Shown here: positions 1 to 9,853 of the stretch, one piece after another
Numbering within the stretch: position 1 is the stretch's first letter
Layout of the letters: every line of letters begins with the position of its first letter
Assembly (NCBI GenBank): GCA_949296075.1
Contig: CASFNG010000006.1
Coordinates: forward strand, 62,001 to 126,000
Source of the DNA: an uncultured Parabacteroides sp.
GTDB lineage: Bacteria; Bacteroidota; Bacteroidia; Bacteroidales; Tannerellaceae
Direction of reading: 5' to 3'
DNA length: 64,000 nucleotides
Program-made: the position numbers and the translations under genes
The notes under the pieces: model-generated
The model's database searches: none
Told to the model about the DNA's origin: nothing
What the model saw: only the letters and a program-made list of their open reading frames with translations

Positions 1-723
1 GCAAGACCCGATAGAGGCGAACAGATAATAATACCCATCCCGTTTCCAAAGGTTGACACCCTCATACGCATTACCGGCGATCTGCTTTTTCGTCTCCAGC
101 TTAGGGGTGATAACCAAATCGTCCGAGACATTCACCTCCATGAGGTAAAGGCCGTAGAAACTTCCCCAAAGCATATAATACTTGCCATCCTCCTCATAGA
201 AATAGGAGTCGATGGAGTTTCGCACATTCACCTCGCGGCTGTCGAACACCTTCCCTCTCACCTCGAAAGGACCTTCCGGCGAATCGGATACGGCGTATCC
301 TACCGTACTGACCCAATGGTTGTCCCATTGCGCCAGGGAGTAAAACAGCACATATTTATCCTTGATACGACGAATCTCCGGAGCCCAAATAGCGGCGTGT
401 ATATTATCGTAATTATCCTTATTATCGGGCAGGAAGTCCGGGCGGGTAGCATCGGTAAAAGCCGTGCCTACCTTCTCCCATTCTACCATATCCCGCGACT
501 TGAATATCGGCACGTTCCGTATATCCTCCGTCGCATACAGGTAATAAGTGCCGTCGGCTACCCGTATGGCCGTAGGATCAGGCGCGGCGACCTTGATCAC
601 CGGATTCGTATATTTGGATGGAGCGACCTCTTCCGTCGCGTCGGCGGAGACGGTCTTTACGCCGTCTCCTCCCTCCCCGGAGGGAAAAAGCGCCCAACAT
701 AAAAGCAAGCATAAGAAATTCAT
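1..723 (-). CDS. GH43 family glycoside hydrolase, partial (3' end outside window)
   Basis: This gene starts at an ATG at 723 on the minus strand and runs off the left edge, so only about 241 N-terminal residues are visible. A short hydrophobic leader (MNFLCLLLCWALFPSG) suggests export. The text that follows is typical of the five-bladed propeller of family GH43: an early PDPTAIRVADGTYYLYAT segment carrying the usual catalytic-base Asp, then a WAPEIR motif and the SDSPEGPFE repeat. GH43 members are mostly arabinosidases, arabinanases and xylosidases; the exact substrate cannot be read from this fragment. It lies about 60 bp downstream of the hydrolase-like lipoprotein at 784-2883 and is probably the last visible gene of the SusCD locus. 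Seen: motifs and leader. Inferred: activity and operon membership. Confidence 0.85.
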   Translation of the reverse strand, partial: MNFLCLLLCWALFPSGEGGDGVKTVSADATEEVAPSKYTNPVIKVAAPDPTAIRVADGTYYLYATEDIRNVPIFKSRDMVEWEKVGTAFTDATRPDFLPDNKDNYDNIHAAIWAPEIRRIKDKYVLFYSLAQWDNHWVSTVGYAVSDSPEGPFEVRGKVFDSREVNVRNSIDSYFYEEDGKYYMLWGSFYGLYLMEVNVSDDLVITPKLETKKQIAGNAYEGVNLWKRDGYYYLFASIGSC

Positions 724-783
724 TCGAACAAATGATTTAATGATTAGAAAATAAAAACTTGTACTCAAAAACGAGACAGGCGA

Positions 784-2883
784 TCATGGCATCGTGGCGA
801 AGCCCTCGGCTCTCACGCTCCAGCTCCCATCTTTCGGGAATCCGGGGCACTCCCCGGTCGATCCGTCCCATCCTTTTACCATCATGGCTACGGCGGTGAG
901 CAACGCCCCGTTAGAGGGGAAATAAGGGAAAGGCCCACCCGTGGCCAAGCCATGCTCGTCAAACTGGAAATTGGGCGAGGCGTGCAGTAGATAATCGATG
1001 GCCAAATCCGGCTTCCCTGTACGGGCGGCAGCCATAGCCAGCATCGGGAAATCCCATCCCCACACACGGTCGAAATTCCAGGAAGTCGTTACCTTATCCA
1101 ATGTCCGGACAAAAGTATCCCGGTCTACCCCATCTCCCGGCAACATCCCCAGCGTACCGATCAGCGCAGGATGCTCAAAGGTATATTTAGACCACATATC
1201 GGGGATTCCCTCATAGGTCGTATATACCCCATCCTCCACAGGTAGCGGGGATAACTTCTCCTCCACTTCCCGCCATTTCTCCTCCACGGGCAAAGAGAGC
1301 CGCTCTCTCCACTGCCGGGCCACACGCAGGCCGAACTGCCAATAGCCAAGCTCGAACGCGGGATTGACCGTCAGCAGGGGATCCGTGTTCTCGGAAACGA
1401 TAAATACAGGAGGACCTAACACATAGCGATCCCACTCCTGGTCGTATCGCACGAAATCCGCCATGAAATCCGCCGTGGCGAAAACGACGTCGCGCCATTT
1501 CTCCAGCGTCTCACGTGTAGGATGCGCCCGATAGTCCAGCTCGGCGATATAAATAGGATGAGGTTGCTGCCAAACCAAGGTAGCGTGGATCGGATGCGGC
1601 CACTCCCGGTCGATGTCGGCCGTGCATTTAGGCCAACGGGCGCCCTTGTAACCCTGTTTCTCAGCTCTTGCCCGAGAACTTGGCAAAAAGTCAGCATAAA
1701 TCCGGGAAATCTTCTCCAACAAATCCCAACGATTCCACAGCGCATAATGCACCCCGTGCCACCAGATCATCTCGAAGTGGAAACGGCCATACCAACCGTT
1801 ATTCACTAATCCGCTTTCTTGGGGCGGAAGCGATCCCGCCTCATTCACTCGCATCAGATATTGCGACAGCACGATCCGCCGCTCCAGCTCCCTCCAACGG
1901 GTATCCGAACTGCCGGACAGATCGATAGCCGCCCCCGAGTTCCAATATTTCTCCCACGCCTTGGCGCTCAAAGCGAAAATGTCCTCGCTCCCGGCTTGGG
2001 GTTCCTCTCCCCGGGTAAACAAGCAGGTAAATCCGAACCGATCCGTATCCGAGGGTCGCAGCTCGAAATAATGCGGCCTGTCCTTTTGCCCGTCCACGAA
2101 GTCGGAGGACGCGTCCCAACGCAAGATGGCGGAATAACGCGCGTCGTCCATCTCCCGGGAAATACGGGCATAATGGGATGTCCGCTCTTCCAGTGTGGAG
2201 CGATGCTTCTCCGGCTGGTCATATACGCCCACATAATCCGCCATCTGATCCTGCCCCGCGTAAGGGAAAGCCAGGAACACGGCAAGGCGCCTCTCCCGGA
2301 TCAAATCGCTCTTCACGTCGATCCCGATCATATCCAGGTCCGGATGGCAAGCCGTCCTCACGGTAACAGGCACCCCCTCCAGCTCAAAGTAACTCGTGAC
2401 GATACCGGTCCACAGATCAGTTTCCTGGGAAGTATTCCGCAAATCGCCGGGTCCGGCCTCCGTCCCGTCAGACAGCAACAATCTAAAGCCGATACGCCCC
2501 AAGTTGAAACGGTGAGGATTTCCCGCCAGCCAAGCGGAAAGTTCCGGTTGGTCAGGGTTGGGCAAGTCGTAATAGACTTTCCTTCCCCCTGCCGTTATCG
2601 GGACTTGTCGATACTCCTTCTCGTTCATACCCTCCGGCAACGGGAAGCTATGCCAGCTCCATTGCGCCATCGTATTAAAGGGCACGAACGTTTGCAACCC
2701 CGTGATGTCCACGCCGAAGGCGAACTCCCCGTTCCCCACTTGCGCCGGACTCTTCGGATCCGTGGCAGTCGTGCGGATCTTATGCCTGTCCACGACCGCT
2801 TTCCGGTCGATAGGCGATTCCCCGCACGCCGACACAAGCACCAGCAGCGAAGCGATCACGAGATGTATCAACGCATATTTCAT
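784..2883 (-). CDS. Putative glycoside hydrolase lipoprotein, six-hairpin (alpha/alpha) type
   Basis: A 699-residue lipoprotein: the hydrophobic leader ends in LVSAC with the lipobox Cys at residue 20. The N-terminal half (about 40-330) looks like a beta-sandwich, and the C-terminal half is helical and rich in Trp and Tyr. It contains GRFHFEMIWWHGVHYALW and GYWQFGLRVARQW, which resemble the (alpha/alpha)6 barrels of GH65/GH63-like enzymes. I cannot place it in a named family, so a sugar hydrolase or phosphorylase role is inferred from fold-like features and position. The start lies 17 bp downstream of the SusD stop, so the gene belongs to the SusC-SusD transcript and the product probably sits on the cell surface or in the periplasm. 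Catalytic residues cannot be named with confidence. Confidence 0.65.
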   Translation of the reverse strand: MKYALIHLVIASLLVLVSACGESPIDRKAVVDRHKIRTTATDPKSPAQVGNGEFAFGVDITGLQTFVPFNTMAQWSWHSFPLPEGMNEKEYRQVPITAGGRKVYYDLPNPDQPELSAWLAGNPHRFNLGRIGFRLLLSDGTEAGPGDLRNTSQETDLWTGIVTSYFELEGVPVTVRTACHPDLDMIGIDVKSDLIRERRLAVFLAFPYAGQDQMADYVGVYDQPEKHRSTLEERTSHYARISREMDDARYSAILRWDASSDFVDGQKDRPHYFELRPSDTDRFGFTCLFTRGEEPQAGSEDIFALSAKAWEKYWNSGAAIDLSGSSDTRWRELERRIVLSQYLMRVNEAGSLPPQESGLVNNGWYGRFHFEMIWWHGVHYALWNRWDLLEKISRIYADFLPSSRARAEKQGYKGARWPKCTADIDREWPHPIHATLVWQQPHPIYIAELDYRAHPTRETLEKWRDVVFATADFMADFVRYDQEWDRYVLGPPVFIVSENTDPLLTVNPAFELGYWQFGLRVARQWRERLSLPVEEKWREVEEKLSPLPVEDGVYTTYEGIPDMWSKYTFEHPALIGTLGMLPGDGVDRDTFVRTLDKVTTSWNFDRVWGWDFPMLAMAAARTGKPDLAIDYLLHASPNFQFDEHGLATGGPFPYFPSNGALLTAVAMMVKGWDGSTGECPGFPKDGSWSVRAEGFATMP

Positions 2884-2900
2884 GACAAATACCTAAGCCA

Positions 2901-4523
2901 TTAATAACCCGGATTCTGCTCCAAGCAGCCATTACTCTTATCCACCTCGGCACGAGCGATCGGTAACAGATAGAACTGATCCAGGAACGTCCGGTGGAGC
3001 AACAAGGTCGTCTCGTAAGTCTTGCTGCCATCCTCCAGCTTCTTGATGTCGATCGCCAGCAGATCCTTGCTCTCGGTCTGGTCCGCGATCTTCCATCTCC
3101 TGACATCAAAATAGCGATGTCCCTCGAAAACCAGCTCGATCCTGCGCTCATGACGGATCTTGTCTCTCAGCTCTGTCCCGGAAGCCGTGACCGGAGGCAT
3201 TTGCACACTTTGGCGTGCACGCACCTTGTTCACGTACTCGCGTGCGGTCTCCTCATCACCCAACTCATACATGATCTCCGCGTAATTCAAGTAGAACTCG
3301 GCCAAACGGAAGTGGATCCAAGGGTTCTCCGGTTTAACGGTAGATCCATAAGGCGGGATAGACTCGACCATGAACTTCTTGAACAGGTAACCACTCAAGG
3401 AAGCATTCCAGGATCCGACGCTACTTTCAGGAGAATCCAGTCCACCCTCGAAGAATTCCGTCTCCCGATCGGCCCACATCGAACCGTCGTGCAAGATAGA
3501 AGCCTCGAAGCGAGGGTCACGACCTACATAAGGATTCTGCTCATCATATCCGGAAGCGGGATTCACCTGCAAAGGAAGCTCCTCGTTCAAATAGGGCAAC
3601 TCGCCATTCGTCATCTCGTAGGCATTCACCAAGTTCTGGGTCGGGCATTGTCCACCTTGCCCGTTCGAGCCGCTCCGCCCGTTCCAGTTCATGAAATCGG
3701 TGGAATTAGCCTGCGTAAAATAGCGGGCGAATATGATCTCCGGATTGTCCTCCAAGAAGATAGATTGATAATCATCGTAAAGCTGATAGCCAGCGTCGAT
3801 CACCTCCTTCGTGGCGGCTTCCGCTCTTTCCCATTTAGCCCGGTCGTTACTTGGGTTGTTCTGCGCACTCGCGGCATAGAGCAATACCCTTGCCTTCAGC
3901 GCCCGGCAAGCGTCGCCAGAGGCTCTTCCCTTGTTATCGTCCTCCATCTTGGCAGGCAGCAACGCGATCGCCTCGTCAAGCTCCTTGACGATGAAATCCA
4001 CGCACTCATCATAAGAGGCACGGGTAACCGTGAAATCCTGGTTCAGCTCGAACACGTTCGTGATCAAAGGCACGCCGCCATACCGCCAGATCAGGTTAGC
4101 GTACACGAAAGCGCGGATGAATTTCATCTCACCGGTCAGGCGATCCTTCAACGAAGCCTCCACGGGAGAATCCTCGATACGATCGAAGAAAACATTAAGC
4201 GCACGGATATTGGAATAAGAGGAATCCCAAGAGTTTATGATAGAGTGCAGGTTCGTGACATTATCCGGTGTCAGTTCCCCTCTCTGTATGATCCACAGGT
4301 TTCCGTGATTATGGATATTGTAGGTCTCATCACACGCCGCGCAAAACATCTCATTGTTAAAGCCATGAGGGATATAGCTGTAAGCTGCGTTCACGTACAG
4401 TTCGATCAAAGCGCTGTCTTCCCATACGTCAGCGTCGGAGATCCGGTCGGTCGGCTTCAGATCCAGCACGTCGCAAGAGACGAAAGCCCAAACCGCCAAT
4501 AACATATATATTAACTTTTTCAT
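2901..4523 (-). CDS. SusD/RagB family outer-membrane nutrient-binding lipoprotein
   Basis: A 540-residue SusD-type protein. The leader ends at Cys17 (FVSCD), then comes the family-typical DLKPTDRISDADVWED start. Further SusD features are the RALNVFFDRIED helix, MKFIRAFVYANLIWRYGGVPL, the RLAEFYLNYAEIMYELGD repeat near the C terminus and the ending ELVFEGHRYFDVRRWK. SusD proteins cap the SusC barrel and capture glycans at the cell surface. The gene follows SusC with a 13-bp gap, the standard arrangement. The glycan is not evident; the nearby GH43 would fit a pentose-containing polysaccharide, but that is inference. Confidence 0.96.
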   Translation of the reverse strand: MKKLIYMLLAVWAFVSCDVLDLKPTDRISDADVWEDSALIELYVNAAYSYIPHGFNNEMFCAACDETYNIHNHGNLWIIQRGELTPDNVTNLHSIINSWDSSYSNIRALNVFFDRIEDSPVEASLKDRLTGEMKFIRAFVYANLIWRYGGVPLITNVFELNQDFTVTRASYDECVDFIVKELDEAIALLPAKMEDDNKGRASGDACRALKARVLLYAASAQNNPSNDRAKWERAEAATKEVIDAGYQLYDDYQSIFLEDNPEIIFARYFTQANSTDFMNWNGRSGSNGQGGQCPTQNLVNAYEMTNGELPYLNEELPLQVNPASGYDEQNPYVGRDPRFEASILHDGSMWADRETEFFEGGLDSPESSVGSWNASLSGYLFKKFMVESIPPYGSTVKPENPWIHFRLAEFYLNYAEIMYELGDEETAREYVNKVRARQSVQMPPVTASGTELRDKIRHERRIELVFEGHRYFDVRRWKIADQTESKDLLAIDIKKLEDGSKTYETTLLLHRTFLDQFYLLPIARAEVDKSNGCLEQNPGY

Positions 4524-4536
4524 TTTACAAACGAGA

Positions 4537-7500
4537 TTAGAACGTTAGATTTATACCAAAATTATAAGTCCGTTGTTGCGGATAATACCAATAGCTCGTA
4601 GTCTCCGGATCAAATCCTAAATCCTTCATGTGATCATAAATGATGAACAAGTTGTTCGCGCTAAAGGAAAGCCGCAAGTTCTGTACCCACAGCTTCTCGC
4701 AGATATTCCGGGGAAGGTTGTAACCGAACTCCAAGTTCTTGAGACGCAGGAAGCCCGCATCGACCAACCATTGCGTAGAGGCCTCCGTGTTGTTGTTCCA
4801 CATACTGGAGCTACCGCGAGGCATGGTCGCATCGGTATGCGTCGGGGTCCAGCGGTCGTTAGCACGCCATTCCAGGAAATTACCCAAACTATAACTCATC
4901 ACCGAGAAGTAGCTGTCGAAATACTGCACGGCGTTCTCCTGTCCTTGGAACAATAAGGATAGATCGAATCCCTTGTATTCGAAATAAGCGTTCAAGGAAT
5001 ATACGATCTCAGGCGTATTTGTCTGATTCACGCGGATACGGTCGCGCGAATCGATCGATCCATCCTGATTGACATCCTCATAAATCAAGTCACCGGGCTG
5101 CGTGTTCAACAAATGCGGATAGGAGTTGATCTCATCCTCAGAGGCGAAAACGCCGATCGCGTGGTAATACAGCTCGGAACCGATCGGACGCCCCGTGGCG
5201 TATTGATACGGCTCAGCCGCCGGTTGCTCATCGCTGAAGATAACCTTGTTACGGGCGAACGACACGTTGGCCGAGAGACGATATTTCAACGGGTTCGAAT
5301 AATTCTCGTGCGATACGACCAGCTCGAATCCTTTATTATCCACGATACCGATATTCTCGTCAGGGAGCGTCAATCCGGTATAAGCCGGGACAATTGCGCT
5401 TCGCTTGGTCAAGATATTGGATCGACGGGTCTTGAAGTAATCAAACTCTATACCTAACAAGCCATTGAAGAACCGGGAATCGAAACCGATATTGTAGGTC
5501 TTGGCAACCTCCCACGTAATGTTCGGGTTCGGAACGACACTTTGCACAAGGCCACTTACGTCATTTCCTCCAAAGACGTTATTATTCCCGAATTGATAAG
5601 CGGCCAAATACTGGAACGAGTTTACCAAGTCGTTACCCATCTTACCGTAAGATCCGCGGATCTTCAAGTTATCCAGGAAATCCATCCCCTCCATGAACGA
5701 CTCCTCCGAGATTCTCCATCCCAAAGAGAAGCTCGGGAAGAAACCGAACCGCTTGTTCTCCGGGAAGTTGGGAGATCCATCCCGACGGAAGGTGAACTGA
5801 GCCATATACTTATCCGCGTAATCATAAGAGAAGCGGCCGAAAATGTTCTGGCGAGCGCTCTCGCTGGATTTACCATCATTCGATTGCTTGTTCTTATCGC
5901 TGCTACCCGCGAAGATCTCGGAGATGGCGGTCGACACGAAATCGCTCCGGTAAGCGCCCACGAAGTCTATTTTCTCCTGGTTCTGCTCATATCCGAACAT
6001 CGCCCCGACATGATGTTTCCCGAATGTACGGTCGTAGTTGATCTTGCCGACCAAATACATATTGACCGTATTATCGTAGTTCTGGGTAAGGCTGGCGAGG
6101 CTCGGGGAACTACCCGAGATCCCGCGGTACAATTCACCGGTCGAGCTATCCTGATAATAAACATACGCCGGTGTTTTCCAGACCTTCGTCCGCAAAGACT
6201 CGGTATCATAGCTGGCTATACCGTCCAGCCACAAGCCTTCCACCCAAGGAATATCCAGCTTGAACGAGAACCTTGACTGTATCGTGGTCGTCTTTTGCTT
6301 CTCATAGCCAAGAGCATCGCCCACCCTGTTCACTAAGTTCTCACTATCCCGGTTAGGCATCAGATAATCCGTACCGGGCCAATACGTCTGCCACGTCGGC
6401 AAATACAAGAAAATATGGCTATATATATCGCTCGTACCGCCGGAAGGATAATGGCTGTCATTCAGCTTACCGGCAATGTCGAGCCCAACTTTCAAATATT
6501 TGGTGACTTGCACGTCCACATTCGAACGGACGTTATACAAACGGACACTCGTCGTACCTCCAACGAAGTTACCGCTCTGATGAGATTCACCCAAGGACAA
6601 GAAATACTTGACACGCTCATTTCCACCCGAGACACCGACATTCACCCGATGCTGCGGGGTCAGATTCCGCGTCATGAGGTCAAACCAATCCGTATTCGGA
6701 TAATTTGGATCCGTCCCGTTCCTATACTTTTCCAATTCCTCAGCTGTATAACGAGGCGCACGTCCCTCACCTTCCTCTATCTCATTATATACGCTCGCAA
6801 AGGTATAGGAGTCCGCCATCTTCGGATTTCGTGTAGGCTGGGAGAAGCCCTGGTTATACGAGAAAGAGATCGTCGGTTTTGCCTCCGTACCCCGCTTCGT
6901 GGTCACCAAGATAACACCATTCGCTGCCCGGGCACCATAAATAGCGGCGGAAGCATCCTTCAAGACCGAAATACTCTCGATGTCATTCGGGTTCAACTCA
7001 CTAAGTCCATCCCTTTCCACACCATCAATCAAGATCAACGGGGAAGAATTACCGGTCGTGCTTTTTCCACGAATGTAAATGGACGGATCATCCCTACCCG
7101 GCTCACCCGTACGGTTATTCACGATAACACCGGGCAAACGTCCTGCCAAAGAGTTCGCCACATTGATCGAGGGGCTTTTCATGATCTCCTCACCCTTCAG
7201 CGCAACCACTGATCCGGTAAGGGTCACCTTCTTCTGCGTTCCATACCCAACTACGACCACCTCATCCAAGGCTTGCGTATCCTCGCTCAAGAGGATCTCC
7301 AACGGGCTCTTCGCCTTATTGACAGCGATCTCCTTCTCCGAATACCCAATATAGGTCACGCTCAACTTAGAGTTCGGGGATACGGACAAGGTGAAATTAC
7401 CGTCAATATCGGTCACCGTACCGTTCGTCGTACCCTTCTCCACGACGTTCACGCCTATAATCGGCTCTCCGTTCTCATCTTTCACGACACCCTTCACCGT

Positions 7501-7839
7501 GACCCGGCCTGCCTGCTGGGATTCGGAAGGTCCTGTCGCTCCTTTCTTGGAGATAACAATCATTTTTCCTTGGATGGAATAGGTCAAGCCATCATCCAAT
7601 ACCGCGGACAACACCTCATCCAACGAAGCGTCCTTGAAATCCTGCGTGATCCGCTTTCCCTCATTCACCTCCCCTTTCTTATAAATGATGGAATACTGCA
7701 ACTCTTTCTCTATCTCCGTCAAGACGGTCTTTAAAGGGACATTCCTAAATTGCTGTGTGATTCGCTGTGCATTCATGGAGGCAGTGCCTGAAAGCATCAA
7801 AGCAAGGATCAACGCCCTTCCTATGTTTCTATTGCACAT
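4537..7839 (-). CDS. SusC/RagA family TonB-dependent transporter with N-terminal STN signalling domain
   Basis: An 1100-residue outer-membrane transporter. Order of parts: signal peptide (1-24), an STN domain (about 26-98, with FRNVPLKTVLTEIEKELQYSIIYK), a carboxypeptidase-regulatory-like beta sandwich (about 112-190, GEPIIGVNVVEKGTTNGTVT), a plug carrying the SusC signature NDIESISVLKDASAAIYGAR, then a long barrel ending in the outer-membrane Phe (INLTF). The STN domain is present in transporters that signal to a FecR-type anti-sigma factor, and a FecR gene ends 43 bp upstream. The locus is therefore probably induced by trans-envelope signalling when the substrate is bound. It is followed closely by SusD. 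Confidence 0.96.
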   Translation of the reverse strand: MCNRNIGRALILALMLSGTASMNAQRITQQFRNVPLKTVLTEIEKELQYSIIYKKGEVNEGKRITQDFKDASLDEVLSAVLDDGLTYSIQGKMIVISKKGATGPSESQQAGRVTVKGVVKDENGEPIIGVNVVEKGTTNGTVTDIDGNFTLSVSPNSKLSVTYIGYSEKEIAVNKAKSPLEILLSEDTQALDEVVVVGYGTQKKVTLTGSVVALKGEEIMKSPSINVANSLAGRLPGVIVNNRTGEPGRDDPSIYIRGKSTTGNSSPLILIDGVERDGLSELNPNDIESISVLKDASAAIYGARAANGVILVTTKRGTEAKPTISFSYNQGFSQPTRNPKMADSYTFASVYNEIEEGEGRAPRYTAEELEKYRNGTDPNYPNTDWFDLMTRNLTPQHRVNVGVSGGNERVKYFLSLGESHQSGNFVGGTTSVRLYNVRSNVDVQVTKYLKVGLDIAGKLNDSHYPSGGTSDIYSHIFLYLPTWQTYWPGTDYLMPNRDSENLVNRVGDALGYEKQKTTTIQSRFSFKLDIPWVEGLWLDGIASYDTESLRTKVWKTPAYVYYQDSSTGELYRGISGSSPSLASLTQNYDNTVNMYLVGKINYDRTFGKHHVGAMFGYEQNQEKIDFVGAYRSDFVSTAISEIFAGSSDKNKQSNDGKSSESARQNIFGRFSYDYADKYMAQFTFRRDGSPNFPENKRFGFFPSFSLGWRISEESFMEGMDFLDNLKIRGSYGKMGNDLVNSFQYLAAYQFGNNNVFGGNDVSGLVQSVVPNPNITWEVAKTYNIGFDSRFFNGLLGIEFDYFKTRRSNILTKRSAIVPAYTGLTLPDENIGIVDNKGFELVVSHENYSNPLKYRLSANVSFARNKVIFSDEQPAAEPYQYATGRPIGSELYYHAIGVFASEDEINSYPHLLNTQPGDLIYEDVNQDGSIDSRDRIRVNQTNTPEIVYSLNAYFEYKGFDLSLLFQGQENAVQYFDSYFSVMSYSLGNFLEWRANDRWTPTHTDATMPRGSSSMWNNNTEASTQWLVDAGFLRLKNLEFGYNLPRNICEKLWVQNLRLSFSANNLFIIYDHMKDLGFDPETTSYWYYPQQRTYNFGINLTF

Positions 7840-7882
7840 AAGCTAAAAAAATTAAAAAATTAGATTTAATATAACAATCGCG

Positions 7883-8881
7883 CTATTGTTTTCGAACATA
7901 AACATCCCGTCCGATCCGTTCATAGCGGATCGGGAGGATCTCAGACAAAGCCTTGAAAATATCCCCGATCGTCTCCTCGTTACGGAGCGATACATGGAAA
8001 CTCGCTTCTTTTTCCAAGCTGTCATCCAAATGGATACGGACATCATATTTCCGAGATAACCGGACAGCCAGCTCAGCCAAGGTGATCTTATCATATTCTA
8101 CCCGGCCTTCCGTCCACGACTTATACTGTGAGGGCTGTACCTGTTGCTTTGTAAAAACCCCATGCCGTTTATCAAGGCTTAGCATCTCGCCCGGCTCCAC
8201 CGGGATATGCCGCCCCTTATAGAGAATATCAATAGAACCTTCCAGCAAGGTCGTTTTGTCAACCCGATCCTCGGGATAAGAGGATACATTGAATTTCGTC
8301 CCTTTCACCAATATGCTATACCGATCCATCTTTACCGTAAAAGGGGCACCATCCGGCTGCTTGGTGACCTCAAAATAGGCCTCTCCGGACAGAAGCACCT
8401 CCCGGTTCCGGGTATTGAAGTCGCCAGAATACCGCAATGTGGAACCTGCGTTCAGCCAAACGACCGTCCCGTCCGCCAAGGTCAATTTGCTTTTCTCCCC
8501 ATAATCGGTTTCCAACGCGAATAGATTATGAGCGGTATCCTTACCTTGATGCAGATAGATCCCATAGGCTCCCCCAAGCACCAGAAGACCGGAGATCGCC
8601 GCCGCGGCAACGACCCGACGTAACCGGATACGTTTAGACCTGAACATCTCTCCCATTGCCTGGCGTATCCGTATCCGGTTTTGCAACCTTGACCATTCAC
8701 GGGAGACTTCCGGCATCAACTTGGCAGAAAACATCCATTCCATTTCCCATTTCCGGAAAGAATCCTCGTTCCCGGAAGAAGCATTCACGAACTGGAAAAG
8801 AATCTCCTCCTCGGAGGGAGCGATACTCCCCTCGAAATACTTCCTCGCTAATTGATGATAGTCTATTTTACTCTCTTCCAT
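7883..8881 (-). CDS. FecR family anti-sigma factor
   Basis: A 332-residue inner-membrane protein with one transmembrane helix (about 90-109). The first 85 residues are cytoplasmic and should bind the sigma factor. After the membrane come a FecR domain (about 118-215, LTLADGTVVWLNAGSTLRY and GEAYFEVTK) and a C-terminal domain of the DUF4974 kind (from about 260, ITLAELAVRLSRKYDVRIHLD). It should hold the ECF sigma factor inactive until the STN domain of the SusC transporter signals. The stop codon lies inside a small hairpin (arms AACAAT/ATTGTT, 7873-7890) followed on the minus strand by an A/T-rich stretch; this might partly limit read-through into susC, but it is weak. Confidence 0.94.
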   Translation of the reverse strand: MEESKIDYHQLARKYFEGSIAPSEEEILFQFVNASSGNEDSFRKWEMEWMFSAKLMPEVSREWSRLQNRIRIRQAMGEMFRSKRIRLRRVVAAAAISGLLVLGGAYGIYLHQGKDTAHNLFALETDYGEKSKLTLADGTVVWLNAGSTLRYSGDFNTRNREVLLSGEAYFEVTKQPDGAPFTVKMDRYSILVKGTKFNVSSYPEDRVDKTTLLEGSIDILYKGRHIPVEPGEMLSLDKRHGVFTKQQVQPSQYKSWTEGRVEYDKITLAELAVRLSRKYDVRIHLDDSLEKEASFHVSLRNEETIGDIFKALSEILPIRYERIGRDVYVRKQ

Positions 8882-9026
8882 GATTCTCGCTTTCTATAAG
8901 ATGAAACAACCCAAAACGATTTTACCCAACCTTGATAGTTGGATTTTTTTAAACTTTCCATAAATTAGATTAAACAGGATATACGATAATAAAGATAATC
9001 TTCCCCCGGGAATGACAGGTTCCGCC

Positions 9027-9641
9027 TCATTCAGAGAGCAGCCAAGCCAACACAACGATATAAATATCCATCGGATACTTGTTCCTGAAATGCTCGGAAA
9101 AGCGAGCCAAGGCCTTGGTTATATGCTTCTCCACGGCGGTCGTGGAGATATGAAGAGCCTCCGCGATCTCCCAATTCTTCATTTTCTTGAAACGGCTCAT
9201 CTCGAAAACCTCCCGGCAACGAGGCGGCAGGTCACTTATGACCAGATCGATCTGCTCCCGCAATTCCTTATATAAAAGGGTATATTCCGGGCTCACGCCA
9301 AAATCCCAATGGTAAAGCTCCTCTTGTCCCTCTGCCGTATCTAAATAGTCAAGGCTCCGCTGTTCTACCAAGTTTATATGTTTCAGATAATTCAAACAGG
9401 CGTTACGTACCATCGCGAACAACAAGGCCGAAATGGAGACTGCCTCTATCAAGGCCCGTTTCTCCCAGAACTTCAAGAAGCTCTCCTGGATAATATCCCG
9501 GACCACCTCCTCGTCCCTCACGAAACGGATAGCATATCTACGCAAACGGGAATAATAAGCGTTAAACAGGAACTCGAATGCCTCATTGTTCCCGTTTTTT
9601 ATCTCCCTGATAAGCGTCCTGTCGTCCGTGAAGTCCTTCAT
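9027..9641 (-). CDS. ECF-type RNA polymerase sigma-70 factor
   Basis: A 204-residue sigma factor. Region 2 is at about 22-90 (AFEFLFNAYYSRLRRYA, EEVVRDIIQESFLKFWEKR) and region 4 is a helix-turn-helix at about 150-195 (LPPRCREVFEMSRF, WEIAEALHISTTAVEKH). This is the Bacteroidetes ECF group that pairs with FecR. The anti-sigma gene lies 145 bp downstream on the same strand, followed by SusC/SusD, so its regulon probably starts with this locus. The intervening 145 bp are A/T-rich and hold no gene. A TAnnTTTG element is seen upstream. Confidence 0.94.
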   Translation of the reverse strand: MKDFTDDRTLIREIKNGNNEAFEFLFNAYYSRLRRYAIRFVRDEEVVRDIIQESFLKFWEKRALIEAVSISALLFAMVRNACLNYLKHINLVEQRSLDYLDTAEGQEELYHWDFGVSPEYTLLYKELREQIDLVISDLPPRCREVFEMSRFKKMKNWEIAEALHISTTAVEKHITKALARFSEHFRNKYPMDIYIVVLAWLLSE

Positions 9642-9679
9642 AAATTATGATCTATATAATTCCGGGCCATTCATGTTTG

Positions 9680-9708
9680 CAAATATATCAAAATATTATT
9701 TATACAAG
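9680..9708 (-). promoter_or_regulatory. Candidate promoter of the ECF sigma factor gene
   Basis: On the minus strand TATATTTG (9680-9687) matches the Bacteroidetes -7 consensus TAnnTTTG exactly, about 40 bp upstream of the ATG at 9641. The -33 partner is only CTTG (9705-9708) at a short 17-nt spacing, so this is a moderate call. Confidence 0.4.
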
Positions 9709-9853
9709 ATTTCAGGGATTGCAACATTTTTTACTTCAGCGAAAGAGAAATCCTCCATTCACATCACGGATATACGCGCGAACAGATAAGAATATCATAA
9801 GACACCTTTACCAAGAAAAAGTTCAAGAACTCTTGAAAAAAACTTCCCGATTG

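Noticed and set aside
2994..4502. A 502-codon open frame on the plus strand opposite the susD gene
   Set aside because: Its translation is low in complexity and matches no family, while the minus strand encodes a clear SusD protein; it is a codon-bias shadow. The same holds for other long frames opposite susC, carB, carA, the aroF-like gene and the Gfo/Idh gene.
8926..8950. A plus-strand hairpin CCAAC/GTTGG followed by seven T, between the sigma factor and fecR
   Set aside because: It faces against all nearby genes and has only 5 bp of stem; no plus-strand transcript is expected to need it.
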